Assembly (NCBI GenBank): GCA_018970945.1
Contig: JAGWVJ010000009.1
Location: 1-54,961 of the forward strand
Source: Cyanobacteria bacterium REEB417
GTDB lineage: Bacteria; Cyanobacteriota; Cyanobacteriia; PCC-6307; Cyanobiaceae
Reading direction: 5' to 3'
DNA: 54,961 bases
How positions within the stretch are numbered: the first letter of the stretch is position 1; each line of letters starts with the position of its first letter. Made by a program: the position numbers and the translations under genes. This document shows, piece by piece, positions 9,301-17,869 of this stretch. The notes under the pieces were generated by a model. The model had not been told where the DNA came from. It saw only the letters and a program-made list of their open reading frames with translations, and did no database searches.

Positions 9301-9949
9301 CCAGGGGCGCGTCGGCGCTGCAGCCCGGCGGCAGCGGGTCGAGCTGGAGAGCCGGGTCCCCATCCAGCGCCAGCAACAACGGCTCCAGGGCCAGCGGCCC
9401 CCTGAGCCGCTGCTGCACCCCCGCCAGTAGCGGTGGCGGCAGGGCCAGCACCTGCTGCTGCCAGCAATCGTGGGCGACCTGGCGCACCAGGGCGCCGCTG
9501 TCAGGGTCGAGCTCCAGGTCGGGAGGCTGGGCCGCCTCCAGGGCCTGGCGCTGCAGGGTGCGGCGACAGAAGCCATGGATGGTGGTGATGTCGGCGGCAT
9601 CGAGCTCCTCGAGCGCCAGCAGCAGGGGGGCGCGCAACGCCGCGGCCTGGGGGGCCATCTGCTCCAGCCAGACCGCCAGGGTGGTGTCGGGGGGCTGCCA
9701 GTCAGGGTTCTCCAGGCCCATCAGGGCCTGCTGCAGGCGCTGGCCGATGCGATCGCGCAGTTCGGCGGCGGCCGCCTCGGTGAAGGTGACCACCAGCAGC
9801 TGGCGCAGGCTGAAGCGCTGTTCGCTCAGGTAGCGCAGCACCAGATGCGCCAGGGCGAAGGTCTTGCCCGTGCCCGCACTGGCCTCGAGCAGCCGCAGGC
9901 CCGGCTCCAGCGAAAAGGCGTTGGCCTCGAACAGCGGGGCCTGGGTCAT
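6308..9949 (-). CDS. recB: Exodeoxyribonuclease V beta subunit RecB
   Basis: A 1213-residue helicase-nuclease. The UvrD/Rep-like motor has Walker A ASAGTGKT (23-30), motif Ia VTFTEAAAAELRDRI, Walker B LVDEFQDTDPVQW, GDPKQAIYRFRGG, and motif V VTVHRSKGLEYPVV. The C-terminal nuclease domain has the Asp and Lys signature in GSIDLVF...VLDWKSNWLG. This is the 3'-5' motor and sole nuclease of RecBCD, acting in break repair and restriction of linear DNA. The gene overlaps both neighbours by four bases (ATGA with recC upstream and recD downstream). No disruption is visible. Confidence 0.97.
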   Translation of the reverse strand: MTQAPLFEANAFSLEPGLRLLEASAGTGKTFALAHLVLRYLSEQRFSLRQLLVVTFTEAAAAELRDRIGQRLQQALMGLENPDWQPPDTTLAVWLEQMAPQAAALRAPLLLALEELDAADITTIHGFCRRTLQRQALEAAQPPDLELDPDSGALVRQVAHDCWQQQVLALPPPLLAGVQQRLRGPLALEPLLLALDGDPALQLDPLPPGCSADAPLAPQLEAIWTASWSDFVGLWAGHGRALEASFCAAAAQWRELGASATTPYSPRPRKDRCAELDGWITAQPAGGDHGAVLEQELLCGYFHPGSFSKVARSCEGSAPSLPQRPLLEAIARLVEGPAELVLLYGCHWGRQVLRRRRQAAGRLGFGQLLEALDPGAQRSTPLLERVGQRYAVALVDEFQDTDPVQWRILQAAFDPVRHRVVLVGDPKQAIYRFRGGELATYQRARQQAEAARGISQLGVNHRTTAPLLEALNRLMAPGLRRSGLPLPEVTSSQRHGPHPAVAQDPPLQLLWLGADRPAGSKAPSRTALEQRLTADVAAQTAALLRRGVPPCDVCLLVGTHQQAEALRHQLERIGIATRLVSRGDVLATAAATALQRLLDALAEPGRIGRLRLLAASPLLGWSAAELAAASAERWTALAGRLARLAEQLPAQGLLAVLAALLQERELARLALDGRLLADLQQCAQLVQERIHADQLGPDAAADWLRRQRLEPDRIVPEDHQPHSDAVDAAVAVVTVHRSKGLEYPVVICPYLWQAPAERSASRIGVRFQPEGAADPVLDLHLNRHWGRGLQAWLQQRHAELAERERLAYVAVTRARQMLLLVWGPAAGQQGNPLHPWLFGAEPPPDPDHDPYGARSDADWLALLEQELAARDLPLALVPPAAPGRWHPPAASAQALQLGPVPSHPLDSSWGRSSYTSWTRGSHGVAPVALEEGRETDGLVRELELEPLPEAGGRDGPLARFPRGASAGDCLHRVLEQLDFQQPAADQGPLIQRELVRSGIVIDQLEPLLEGLELLRQTPLGGQLGPFSLAQLPRAARLSEMAFDLPLALVRSPALARVFVDHPEGPFGPAYGASLSQLPIASQGFLTGSIDLVFCHDGRWWVLDWKSNWLGERDAAGRPLHCGPCHYSGSAMAALMAANHYPLQAHLYLVALHRYLRWRLPGYDPARHLGGYVYVFLRGVPGPGLSHQTVPGVFIDQPPLARLLALDRVLEGVA

Positions 9950-12900
9950 CGGCTGTGCTCCAGCAACGGCCCCAGCAGCTCAGCGGCCAGGGCCTGGGGG
10001 TCTCCCGCTTTGGCCAGCAGCTCGCGGCCGCTGAGCGCCCGGCCAAAGCAAAGGCTCTGCTCGGGCTCGTCGCGCTCGCCGCGCTGCTGAGGGCCCCCCT
10101 CCCAGACGCTGATCGCCCGGCTCTCGCCAGCACCCAGAAGGGCCCAGGCGGTCTCGGGCGGCAAGGGCCAGCAGCGGCCGCGCCACTGGGCCCGCAGCCC
10201 TGCCAGGCGCTGCAGCTCAGCGCGGGCCTCGGCCGGCGCCGGCGGCTCGAGGCGGGTCTGCACACCAAAGCCCTTGCTGCCGCGCGCCACCAGGACCGCG
10301 GCAGCCGGCTGCTGGTCGCCGGCGCTGGCCAACAGCAGCTGCCACCACAACGCCAGGCTCTGCCGGCTTCTGGCCGCGGCCGGGTGAAGCAGCACCAGGG
10401 TGTCGCCGCGCCAGAGCACGGCCTGCTGCCACTGCTGCCAGCTCACCTGGCCCTGGCGCTCGGGACCCAACGGCGTCAGGCAGGCCTCGAGCTCGCGGCA
10501 GCGGCGGGCCAGGGTGCGGGCTTCGAGGGCGCCACCTGAGCCGGGCGGCAGACGGCCGCTGCCGCGGCAGCGCGCCAGCCAGGCTTCGGGTTCGTCGAGG
10601 CTGAAGCCCGCACCATCGTCGAGGGCCTGCCGCAGCAGGGTCACCCGTTCGCGCTCGCCCAGGCTCAAGGACTCGAGATCGTCGATCAGCTCGGCCCATT
10701 CCCGCGGGGCCAGGCCAAGCTCCCTGAGCCACTGACGTTGGGGGGCGAGAAGCCAGTCGACCAGATCATCGACATCGTGGTCGGCCCCAGCATCAGGGGC
10801 CGTCGTGAAAGCCAGCGCCGGCACGGGGGCCAGCGCACCGGGGTCATCGAGCAGGGAGCGGGCCCGCAACTGGCGCCGGTCACAGCTGGCCGGCGGCCGC
10901 TCGCCGCCGGGCACGAAGTTGCTGCGCTCCAGGGGGCCGGCGGCATGGTCGGCCAGCAGGGCCGCACCGCCGCATGGCAGCTGGGCCTGCAGCCAGGCCA
11001 GCCACTGGCGCACGGGGGTCGCCGGCGGCAGCGGTTCGCCGGTGCGCTCATCGCGGCTGCTCCAGGTGATCAGCAGATGGTCGCGGGCCGACAGCAGGGC
11101 CTCCAGCAGCACGTAGCGGTCCTGGTCGGCGGGGTTGGGGTCCCCCAGTTGACGCTGCTGCTCCAGCAGATGGAACCCGGGCCGCTGGGCCTGGCGCGGA
11201 TACACGCCCGCATCGAGGCCCATCAGCACGATCACGCGATGCGGGATGGCGCGCATCGGTTCAAGGGCACTGATGGTCAGCGCCCCGCTGCGGTGGCCGA
11301 AGCGTCCCGAATCCACCGCCAGCCGCTCCTCGAGCACCGCCGCCACCACCGGAGCCGCCAGCTGAAGCGCGCAACCGGCGGCGGCCTGCTGCCAGTCGTC
11401 GATGGCGGCCAGCAGCGGCGCCAGCTCCCAGGCCTGGTCGGCCATCGGCTCGGCGACCAGCTCGTTGAGCAGGGCCCGCAGCAGGTCGGCCCAGGCCTCG
11501 CAGCTGCGGTGCCGCCGCAACGACGCCAACCAGCGGCGCAGCCAGCCCAGCAGGTGCAGCCAGCGGCCCAGCAGGGACAGGTCGGCGGCGGCCGCCGCCG
11601 GGGCCGTCTCGGCGGGTGCCAGGCCTGGCAGCTCGGGCAGCACAAGCCCCAGCAGCAGCCGGTCGATCACCCAGGCCAGGCTGCCCACCTGGTTGCCACC
11701 CCGCTCGGCAGCGTCAAGTCCCCAGCGGAACCCGAGCGCCTGCAGCTGACGGTGCAGGGCGCAGATCTCGCCACGATCCAGGGTGAAGGCCTGCTGCAGG
11801 CAGGTTCGCTCGAGCAAGGCCTCGAGGCCCGAGGCGGTGAACCGCTCTCCCGCCAGCTTCAGCAGCTGGAGTAGGGCACGGCTGAGGTCGGCCTCACCCT
11901 GCTGGCTGCGGTCGGTGAGTCGCCAGGGCAGCACCACACCGGTGGCTTCCGCATCCCCGAACACCGAGGCCACCAAGGGGGCATAGGCATCGACCTGGGG
12001 TGTCATGACCAGCACGTCGCGGGGCTGCAGGTGGGGATCGGCCGCCAGCAGCTGCAGCACCCGGTCGCGCACGATCTGCACCTGCCGCAGCCGCCCCGGG
12101 CAGGGATGAAACTCCAGGGAGCTGTCGCCCGGGGCCCGCGCAAGGGCCAGGGGCCGATCGGGATCGGCCAGCTGCTGCTGCAACTGGGCCAGCAGGGGCG
12201 CCGGACCCGGTCCTGGGTGGGCCGTGGCGGCGGCAAAGAACAGATCCCGCTCCTGCGCTGCACCCAGCAGGGTCTCGCCGGTGCCCTCGAGCAGCTGTTG
12301 AAACTCGGCACCGAGACGGCCGAAACGGGCCTCGAGACCCGGCGCCTGCAGCAGCCAGTCGCCCTCGAGCGGCTGCTGCAGGGCCACCGCATCACTGAGC
12401 TGCCGGCGCCGGGCACCGCAGCGCTGCCACAGGTCGCGACAGGGCGTCAGAAGATACAGATCCACCGGAATGTGGGCGCTGAGGGCCTGCAGCAGCTGCA
12501 CCTGAACCGGTGCCATGGCACTGAGACCGAACAACCGCAACCGGCCGGGGAGGGCGCCGGCCGCCGGGGCTTGCCGCTGCAGCAACGCGATGGCCCGCTG
12601 CACCCGCAACCCGAAGGGCTCAACGTTGAGCCGCTGGCGCAGCAGGCCCAGCAGCAGCGGTTGCCACCCCTCGCCGTCGCCCTGCCACCAGGCCGCCAGC
12701 TCCCGGGGCCGGTAGAGCGCATAGTCATCGAAGGCGTCGGCAATGGCGCGGCCCAGCTGCCAGCGACCCAGGTCGAGCTGGGCCGGATCGCCGCCACGCT
12801 GCTGCAGCCACTGTCGCAGCAGCGCCCCCTGGGGGGCCTCGATCACCTGGTCAAGCAGCTCCAGCACGGACCACACCAGCGTGGTGGCGCGCCAGGGATC

Positions 12901-13155
12901 GGCCTGCGGCGGTGCGTCATCGCCCAGCACGGCCGACACCAGATGACGCAGCTGGGCCGCCGGAAACGGAAAGCGAAGGTTGGCGGCAATGCCACCCAGA
13001 CCCACCGCCAGCTGTTCGCCCAGCCAGCGGCTGGTCGGCCAAGTGTTGACCACAATCTCAACCGGTTCAAACGGTGAGGGCGGATCAAGGCGCAACTGAA
13101 CGGCCAGCAGCTCGGCCAGAAATTCAGCGCGGTTTCCCCTGTAGACCGTTAGCAA
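9946..13155 (-). CDS. recC: Exodeoxyribonuclease V gamma subunit RecC
   Basis: A 1069-residue RecC, the scaffold and Chi-recognition subunit of RecBCD. The N-terminus LTVYRGNRAEFLAELLA matches the family opening, and WPTSRWLGEQLA, LFGLSAMAPVQVQLL and LDAGVYPRQ are recognisable RecC blocks. The start codon is TTG at 13155; no in-frame ATG lies close and the family alignment begins exactly here, so the rare start is favoured. RecC resembles a helicase fold without active motors, consistent with the absence of a Walker A motif. It follows the phosphatase gene by 44 bases and overlaps recB by four. Confidence 0.95.
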   Translation of the reverse strand: MLTVYRGNRAEFLAELLAVQLRLDPPSPFEPVEIVVNTWPTSRWLGEQLAVGLGGIAANLRFPFPAAQLRHLVSAVLGDDAPPQADPWRATTLVWSVLELLDQVIEAPQGALLRQWLQQRGGDPAQLDLGRWQLGRAIADAFDDYALYRPRELAAWWQGDGEGWQPLLLGLLRQRLNVEPFGLRVQRAIALLQRQAPAAGALPGRLRLFGLSAMAPVQVQLLQALSAHIPVDLYLLTPCRDLWQRCGARRRQLSDAVALQQPLEGDWLLQAPGLEARFGRLGAEFQQLLEGTGETLLGAAQERDLFFAAATAHPGPGPAPLLAQLQQQLADPDRPLALARAPGDSSLEFHPCPGRLRQVQIVRDRVLQLLAADPHLQPRDVLVMTPQVDAYAPLVASVFGDAEATGVVLPWRLTDRSQQGEADLSRALLQLLKLAGERFTASGLEALLERTCLQQAFTLDRGEICALHRQLQALGFRWGLDAAERGGNQVGSLAWVIDRLLLGLVLPELPGLAPAETAPAAAAADLSLLGRWLHLLGWLRRWLASLRRHRSCEAWADLLRALLNELVAEPMADQAWELAPLLAAIDDWQQAAAGCALQLAAPVVAAVLEERLAVDSGRFGHRSGALTISALEPMRAIPHRVIVLMGLDAGVYPRQAQRPGFHLLEQQRQLGDPNPADQDRYVLLEALLSARDHLLITWSSRDERTGEPLPPATPVRQWLAWLQAQLPCGGAALLADHAAGPLERSNFVPGGERPPASCDRRQLRARSLLDDPGALAPVPALAFTTAPDAGADHDVDDLVDWLLAPQRQWLRELGLAPREWAELIDDLESLSLGERERVTLLRQALDDGAGFSLDEPEAWLARCRGSGRLPPGSGGALEARTLARRCRELEACLTPLGPERQGQVSWQQWQQAVLWRGDTLVLLHPAAARSRQSLALWWQLLLASAGDQQPAAAVLVARGSKGFGVQTRLEPPAPAEARAELQRLAGLRAQWRGRCWPLPPETAWALLGAGESRAISVWEGGPQQRGERDEPEQSLCFGRALSGRELLAKAGDPQALAAELLGPLLEHSR

Positions 13156-13199
13156 GGCTGATCACCGGGAAAGCTGCACATCCCGAGCAAGGCCGGCCG

Positions 13200-13871
13200 T
13201 CAGGCCGTCGGTGCCGAAGCGGCGAGGGTCCTCAGGCGCGGGTGCACGACACCGCCAAGGGGGGTCAGCCCCTTGACCTGGCGGACCTCGCCGGTCTCAG
13301 GGCAGTAGGCGCTGAGCATGCCGCCATAACAGGCGCCGGTGTCGACCATCACGATCGAATCGAGCCGCTGCACCGCCGGCACCGGGGTGTGACCCACGAT
13401 CACCGTGCCGAAGCGGCCGTCATAGGCCTGCCAGAACGGCAGGCGGATGCGCAGATGGGGCTGCCAGCTGAAGGGGTCAAAGCCGGCATGGGTGGCGGCC
13501 CAGCCATCACCCCAGTGCACCAGGGGCAGGGACGCGAGCCGCGGCAACCAACTGCGGCAGAGGTGCTGGCCCAGTTGGCGGTAGGTGTCGCAACCGGCCA
13601 GTCCACTGGGGCCCTGCCAGGGTCCCCAACGCAGGGCTGCCACCAGATCGGCCTCGTGGTTACCGCACAACCAGACGGCCCGGCCTGAGGCCACCAGCTC
13701 CCAGGCCAGATCCATCGCCTCAAGGATGCGCGGACCCCTGTTGATCACATCACCGCACAGCACCAGCCGGTCGCGGGCAGGGAGCAGATCAACGAGGTCG
13801 CGCAGCGATTGCGAACAGCCATGGACGTCCCCGATGACCCAGTGGCGGGGGGACCGGCTAGCGGGCGTCAT
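13200..13871 (-). CDS. PPP-family metallophosphoesterase (serine/threonine phosphatase-like)
   Basis: A 223-residue phosphatase with the PPP-family metal-binding blocks: GDVHG (14-18), CGDVINRGP, GNHEAD, THAGFDPF, and VGHTPVP near the C-terminus. These ligate two metal ions. Short cyanobacterial members are annotated as serine/threonine protein phosphatases or as ApaH-like symmetrical diadenosine tetraphosphatases; the substrate cannot be decided here. The ATG at 13871 leaves GDVHG near the N-terminus, as usual. It precedes recC by 44 bases on the same strand and may head that transcription unit, although a functional link to RecBCD is not known to me. Confidence 0.9.
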   Translation of the reverse strand: MTPASRSPRHWVIGDVHGCSQSLRDLVDLLPARDRLVLCGDVINRGPRILEAMDLAWELVASGRAVWLCGNHEADLVAALRWGPWQGPSGLAGCDTYRQLGQHLCRSWLPRLASLPLVHWGDGWAATHAGFDPFSWQPHLRIRLPFWQAYDGRFGTVIVGHTPVPAVQRLDSIVMVDTGACYGGMLSAYCPETGEVRQVKGLTPLGGVVHPRLRTLAASAPTA

Positions 13872-13994
13872 CAGATCGATGCGTTACCGGCAGTCTGCCT
13901 GGCCAAGGCCCTGCCGTCAGCCAACCGGGGCCAGTGCTTCAGCCAACACACAGGCGTGATGAGGGCTACGGTCAGGCGATTCGGCCTTGCCCCC

Positions 13995-14327
13995 ATGGGC
14001 TCAGACGCGCTCCAGAATCTGCCGGTCAGTCAACGGGTCAATGCCCTGGTGAAGGCCCTCAACGGCGCCCAACGCACCAATGAGGCCCTGGCCCGCTGCA
14101 CCGATGGGGAGGCGATGCTCGACGTGCTGCTCGACGCCTCGGCCAGGCTGGGCCTGGGGCTGACCCGGGACCAGTTGGCCCAGACCCCGCCGATTCGGGA
14201 CTGGGTGTGGTGGAAGAACAAGGACGCCCTGCTCACCATCGGCGACAACAGGCCCCGCTACCAGCAGGACGGGGACCAGGGGCGCGATGGCGACGAACCG
14301 CGGCGACGGTTTCTGGGCCTGTTCTGA
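13995..14327 (+). CDS. Nif11-like small protein
   Basis: A 110-residue ORF divergent from the phosphatase gene. The helical region VNALVKALNGAQ ... DASARLGLGLTRDQL resembles the Nif11 domain found in cyanobacteria, and is followed by a tryptophan-rich stretch (RDWVWWKN) and an acidic/arginine tail. Nif11 domains occur in nitrogen-fixation-linked proteins and as leaders of RiPP precursors. No double-glycine cleavage site or Cys/Ser/Thr-rich core is present here, so a peptide-precursor role is unlikely. An in-frame ATG at 13959 would extend it by 12 residues. Family assignment is by pattern only. Confidence 0.6.
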   Translation: MGSDALQNLPVSQRVNALVKALNGAQRTNEALARCTDGEAMLDVLLDASARLGLGLTRDQLAQTPPIRDWVWWKNKDALLTIGDNRPRYQQDGDQGRDGDEPRRRFLGLF

Positions 14328-14338
14328 GCGCCACCGCC

Positions 14339-14659
14339 TCAGGCCCGGGAGGCCAGGGCCTCGGGGATCGCTGCGCTCGGAGCTTCGAACTGGCCCTTGA
14401 CCACGAATTCAAGGCGCAGCTTCAGAAAGGTGATGAAGCGCTCATCGGTCGAGACCACCGCCGCGGCGGGCCGGGGCACAGCCACCAGCTGGCCGGCGAG
14501 CTCGGGGGCCTCCATAAACGCGGGACGCCTGACCAGCCAGAAATCGATCGCCTTGCCCTGCTCGCCGTAGTGGCGCACCCGCTCGCGCAGCACCTCCTCG
14601 AGGGGCTCCTCGTCGGTCAGAAACGCCTCACTGGCGGCAACAAAGTGGTAAGTGCTCAT
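14339..14659 (-). CDS. ycf54: Ycf54 family protein (Mg-protoporphyrin ester cyclase factor)
   Basis: A 106-residue protein starting [18 protein letters not shown] and containing [17 protein letters not shown] and [17 protein letters not shown], the typical blocks of Ycf54. The family is required for normal activity or assembly of the aerobic Mg-protoporphyrin IX monomethyl ester oxidative cyclase (AcsF/CycI), the step forming ring E of chlorophyll. Its ATG overlaps the pdxJ stop by four bases (ATGA), so the two are translated from one mRNA. The length is normal. A chlH fragment at the window end shows another chlorophyll gene nearby, but not adjacent. Confidence 0.95.
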   Translation of the reverse strand: MSTYHFVAASEAFLTDEEPLEEVLRERVRHYGEQGKAIDFWLVRRPAFMEAPELAGQLVAVPRPAAAVVSTDERFITFLKLRLEFVVKGQFEAPSAAIPEALASRA

Positions 14660-15405
14660 GGCTGGCGGCTGCCGAACAGGGGGTCGCGGCGCGGATTCTG
14701 AATCAACGCCTTCATCTCACCCACAGCCTGCTGCAGGCCCACCGCCAGGGCGCGGGCCACGATCGTGTGGCCGATGTTGAGCTCCTCCATGCCGTCGATC
14801 GCCGCCACCGGCTCCACGTTCTGATAGGTGAGGCCATGGCCGGCGTTGACCCGCAGGCCCAGGCTGCGGGCCACAAACGCCCCTTCGCAAAGGCGCGCCA
14901 ACTCGTGGGGCTGCCGCTCCCAGCTGGCCTCGGCATAGCTGCCGGTGTGCAATTCGACCCAGCGGGCGCCACTGCTGCGGCAGGCCTCGAGCTGGCTGCT
15001 GTCGGCGTCGACGAACAGGCTGACGCCGATGCCGGCCTCCTGCAGCCGTTGCACCAACCCCGTGAGCAGCGGCAGCTGGCCGGCCACGTCGAGGCCACCC
15101 TCGGTGGTGACCTCCTGGCGCTTCTCGGGGACCAGGGTCACCATGTCGGGCCTGATGCCGAGGGCGATCGCCTCCATCTCGGGCGTGGCCGCCATCTCGA
15201 GATTGAGGCGGCTTCGCACGGTCTGGCGCAGCAGCTGCACATCGCGGTCCTGGATGTGACGGCGGTCTTCGCGCAGGTGCACGGTGATGCCATCGGCACC
15301 GCCGAGCTCGGCCAGGAGGGCATGGGTGACCGGGTCGGGCTCAACGGTGCGCCGCGCCTGGCGCACGTTGGCGATGTGGTCGATGTTGACGCCCAGGCTG
15401 GCCAT
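14656..15405 (-). CDS. pdxJ: Pyridoxine 5'-phosphate synthase PdxJ
   Basis: A 249-residue TIM-barrel enzyme that condenses 1-deoxy-xylulose-5-phosphate with aminoacetone-3-phosphate to make pyridoxine phosphate (vitamin B6, DXP-dependent route). The N-terminus [18 protein letters not shown] is diagnostic. [33 protein letters not shown] and [12 protein letters not shown] carry the conserved phosphate-binding and catalytic residues. The ATG at 15405 gives the family start. It is followed by ycf54 with a four-base overlap. The acyltransferase gene begins about 105 bases away on the other strand, so a divergent promoter region lies at 15406-15510. Confidence 0.97.
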   Translation of the reverse strand: MASLGVNIDHIANVRQARRTVEPDPVTHALLAELGGADGITVHLREDRRHIQDRDVQLLRQTVRSRLNLEMAATPEMEAIALGIRPDMVTLVPEKRQEVTTEGGLDVAGQLPLLTGLVQRLQEAGIGVSLFVDADSSQLEACRSSGARWVELHTGSYAEASWERQPHELARLCEGAFVARSLGLRVNAGHGLTYQNVEPVAAIDGMEELNIGHTIVARALAVGLQQAVGEMKALIQNPRRDPLFGSRQP

Positions 15406-15510
15406 GGTGATCCGGTGGTGTGGCGATCCTATGGATGGTCACGGGCCCACCGCAGCGGCAGGGCGATCGCCGTAGGTTGCGGCTGCATTGCAACGGCGGG
15501 CCAAGGAACC

Positions 15511-16236
15511 ATGGAGCCCCGGGCATCCCTGAGCCGCGAGCACCGGCTCTGCAATGGAATCAGCCCATGGCTCGCGCCCGTCGCCATGGTTGTCACCCAG
15601 GACCTGGCTCTGCCGGGCTACTTTGCCGGCATTACCGTGCTCGATCGGCACCATCTGCCCGCCAGCGGGCCGGTGCTGCTGGCACCGACCCACCGCAGCC
15701 GCTGGGACTCGCTGCTGTTGCCCCACGCCGCCGGACGTCGCATCAGCGGCCGCGATTGCCGCTTCATGGTGACCCTCGACGAGATGCAGGGTATGCAGGG
15801 GTGGCTGCTGCGCCGACTGGGCTGCTTTGCCGTGGATCAGAGCCGCCCGTCGATGACCACGCTGCGCTTTGCCGTCGACCTGCTCAAGGCCTCCCAGCAG
15901 CTGGTGGTGTTTCCGGAGGGACGCATCAAGCGCGATGACCAGACACCGATCCAGCCGCAGCAGGGCCTGGCCCGGCTGGCCCAGCTGGCCGCGGGTCAGG
16001 GGGTCAGGGTGCCGGTGGTGCCCGTGGGCCTGGCCTATCAGCACCGTCCGGCCCGTTGGCGTGACCGGGCCGCCGTGTGCTTCGGCGCACCGCTGACGGT
16101 ATTGGGACGCGGCCGCGATGGAGCCAGCGCCTTCAGCCTGGAGCTGGCTGGCGCCATGGAGGCCTGCGAACGGCGCGCCTGTGGCGCCATCGCCGCACGA
16201 CCGGCCCTGGCCAGCCAACCGATCGAGTCGACCTAA
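15511..16236 (+). CDS. 1-acyl-glycerol-phosphate acyltransferase-like protein (PlsC family)
   Basis: A 241-residue phospholipid acyltransferase. The catalytic H-x4-D motif is THRSRWDS (His61, Asp66) and the acceptor-binding motif is FPEGRI near residue 134. The family adds an acyl chain to lysophosphatidate or a related acceptor at the membrane. The ATG at 15511 is chosen because the long upstream in-frame extension is antisense to pdxJ. The secreted hypothetical gene starts 27 bases after the stop, followed by bolA and the glutaredoxin, so a four-gene run is likely. Which acceptor it uses, and whether it is the main PlsC of the cell, are not decidable. Confidence 0.88.
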   Translation: MEPRASLSREHRLCNGISPWLAPVAMVVTQDLALPGYFAGITVLDRHHLPASGPVLLAPTHRSRWDSLLLPHAAGRRISGRDCRFMVTLDEMQGMQGWLLRRLGCFAVDQSRPSMTTLRFAVDLLKASQQLVVFPEGRIKRDDQTPIQPQQGLARLAQLAAGQGVRVPVVPVGLAYQHRPARWRDRAAVCFGAPLTVLGRGRDGASAFSLELAGAMEACERRACGAIAARPALASQPIEST

Positions 16237-16263
16237 AGTCGGCCAAATCGTGTTTCGGTTCCT

Positions 16264-16815
16264 GTGCTTCGCCACCCCGCGCTTCGCGCCACAGCCCTGG
16301 CTGGTTTTCTGAGCCTGGGCGGCGCCACAGCCCTGGTGCAGCCCCTGGCAGCCCTGGCCCAGAGCGAACCGCCCAAGGCCCTCGATGCCACCGGCAGCCC
16401 CTTCAGCCTGAGTGCCGTCAACACCCTGCTGGCCCGCGGCGACGCCGCGGCGGCCAACGGCAATCTGAACGAAGCACGACGTCTCTTCGACCAGGCCCGC
16501 GACGCCTGCCGTCGCCTGCTCGGCTTCTACCGGGACCTGAGTGGATCGTTCCGCGGTCTCGATGCCCGCATCCCGCGCGAGATGGACAACAAGGGCCGCG
16601 ATGCTCTCGAGACCATGGCCAGGGCCAACCTGCGCCTGGCTGCCGTGTTCCGCCGTCAAAACCAACCCGAAGTGGCGGTGCCACTGCTGGTCGAGGTGGT
16701 CAAGGTGATGACCCCGGCCAGCAGCGACGGGCGCAAGGCCTACCAGCAACTGGTGGAGCTGGGCTTCGCCACCACCCCCTACACCGCCGGCGCGGCGGCG
16801 ACCGGCAGCAACTGA
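16264..16815 (+). CDS. Conserved hypothetical secreted protein, TPR-like
   Basis: A 183-residue protein from a GTG start. The first 32 residues form a signal peptide: basic start, a hydrophobic stretch with [10 protein letters not shown], then a likely cleavage at ALA-QS. The mature part is mostly helical with regularly spaced Ala/Leu ([40 protein letters not shown]), resembling tetratricopeptide helical pairs, although no full TPR consensus is met. It should be periplasmic or thylakoid-luminal. The function is unknown. It sits between the acyltransferase and bolA on the same strand. Confidence 0.8.
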   Translation: MLRHPALRATALAGFLSLGGATALVQPLAALAQSEPPKALDATGSPFSLSAVNTLLARGDAAAANGNLNEARRLFDQARDACRRLLGFYRDLSGSFRGLDARIPREMDNKGRDALETMARANLRLAAVFRRQNQPEVAVPLLVEVVKVMTPASSDGRKAYQQLVELGFATTPYTAGAAATGSN

Positions 16816-16853
16816 TCTGGGGATCTACATTGAGCACCCTTCCTCTGGCGTGC

Positions 16854-17087
16854 ATGGTCCAGCCCGATCAAGTGCGGCAGGCGATCCAGTCGGCGCTGCC
16901 CGACGCCACCGTGGATGTGGAGGACCTCACCGGCGGCGGTGACCATCTGCAGGTCAAGGTCGTCTCCGGTGCCTTTGCCGGCCACAGCCGGGTGCAGCAA
17001 CACCAGATGGTGTACAGGGCCCTCAAGCAGGAACTGGCCAGCGAGGCCATCCACGCCCTGGCTCTGCAGACCGCCACTCCCTCCTGA
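16854..17087 (+). CDS. bolA: BolA family protein
   Basis: A 77-residue BolA-fold protein with the family's opening helix ([10 protein letters not shown]), [19 protein letters not shown] and VYRALKQEL...IHALALQT. The conserved His in GDHL and the one in FAGHS are positioned for shared [2Fe-2S] ligation with a CGFS glutaredoxin. BolA-Grx pairs act in Fe-S trafficking or iron sensing. The partner gene is the very next one, 25 bases downstream. The ATG at 16854 is chosen; other in-frame codons upstream give no family similarity. Confidence 0.93.
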   Translation: MVQPDQVRQAIQSALPDATVDVEDLTGGGDHLQVKVVSGAFAGHSRVQQHQMVYRALKQELASEAIHALALQTATPS

Positions 17088-17112
17088 CGCCCAGACCCCT
17101 CACAGCCCGACC

Positions 17113-17436
17113 ATGGACGCCCAACTCCGGCAACGCCTTGAAACCCTGATCGGAAGCAGCCCGGTCTTCGTGTTCATGAAGGGCACCAAGCTGATGCCCC
17201 AGTGCGGGTTCTCCAACAATGTCGTGCAGATCCTGCATGCCCTGGGGGTGCCGTTCGAAACCTTTGATGTGCTCTCCGACATGGAGATCCGTCAGGGAAT
17301 CAAGGACTTCTCCGAATGGCCCACCATCCCCCAGGTGTATGTGAACGGGGAATTTCTGGGTGGCTCCGACATCCTGATCGAGATGTACAACTCGGGTGAG
17401 CTGCGCGAGAAGCTGGCGATCGCCCTGGCCTCCTGA
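17113..17436 (+). CDS. grxD: Monothiol glutaredoxin (CGFS type, Grx4/GrxD)
   Basis: A 107-residue CGFS glutaredoxin. VFVFMKGTKLMPQCGFS carries the active-site CGFS and the upstream Lys. WPTIPQVYVNGEFLGGSDI contains the cis-Pro and glutathione-binding residues. These proteins carry a glutathione-ligated [2Fe-2S] cluster and work in Fe-S delivery, often with BolA, which is encoded directly upstream. The ATG at 17113 gives the standard length. It is the last gene of the plus-strand run; the minus-strand DUF6761 gene converges on it 11 bases away. Confidence 0.97.
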   Translation: MDAQLRQRLETLIGSSPVFVFMKGTKLMPQCGFSNNVVQILHALGVPFETFDVLSDMEIRQGIKDFSEWPTIPQVYVNGEFLGGSDILIEMYNSGELREKLAIALAS

Positions 17437-17447
17437 GCCCTGGAGGC

Positions 17448-17714
17448 TCAGTTGCGGCCTGTCTCATAGAGGGTGCGCGGATCGCCGTCGGGCCCGATGA
17501 AGCTGGAGGGGTCAAGGATCCAGCGATCGATCAGGTCTTCGAGCCTGCGCTGGGAGAGCGGATCCAGCACCGCGGTGCGGCGCAGGGCATGCAGATAGCC
17601 GTCGGCATAGAGCCGAAGCTCGGCGGGGCTGTGGAAGCGATGGGCCAGTTCCTGGCAGGCATCGCACAACGACTGAAAGTGGCGGATCGCGTCGGGGTGC
17701 TGCAGAGCGGTCAT
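17448..17714 (-). CDS. Conserved cyanobacterial protein (DUF6761-like)
   Basis: An 88-residue soluble protein. AIRHFQSLCDACQELAHRFHSPAELRLYADGYLHALR and LIDRWILDPSSFIGP (each seen as shorter conserved blocks) resemble the DUF6761 family of cyanobacteria, whose role is unknown. The ATG at 17714 is preferred over an upstream in-frame start, because the extra 44 residues would be proline- and tryptophan-rich and run through the promoter region shared with the response regulator gene. It converges with grxD and diverges from the regulator. Confidence 0.7.
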   Translation of the reverse strand: MTALQHPDAIRHFQSLCDACQELAHRFHSPAELRLYADGYLHALRRTAVLDPLSQRRLEDLIDRWILDPSSFIGPDGDPRTLYETGRN

Positions 17715-17869
17715 GCCACGGATCTGACCTGATGTCCATTCTGATGGATCGCCGCTCCACTGGGGGGCCTTGCACCACGTGCCAGATGGAAAGGCAGCGG
17801 CTGATACGGGGGCAACCGGGCACGGCCCGTTAACTTGGTGCAACACCTGGAACCCTGCGGTTCATTTTC

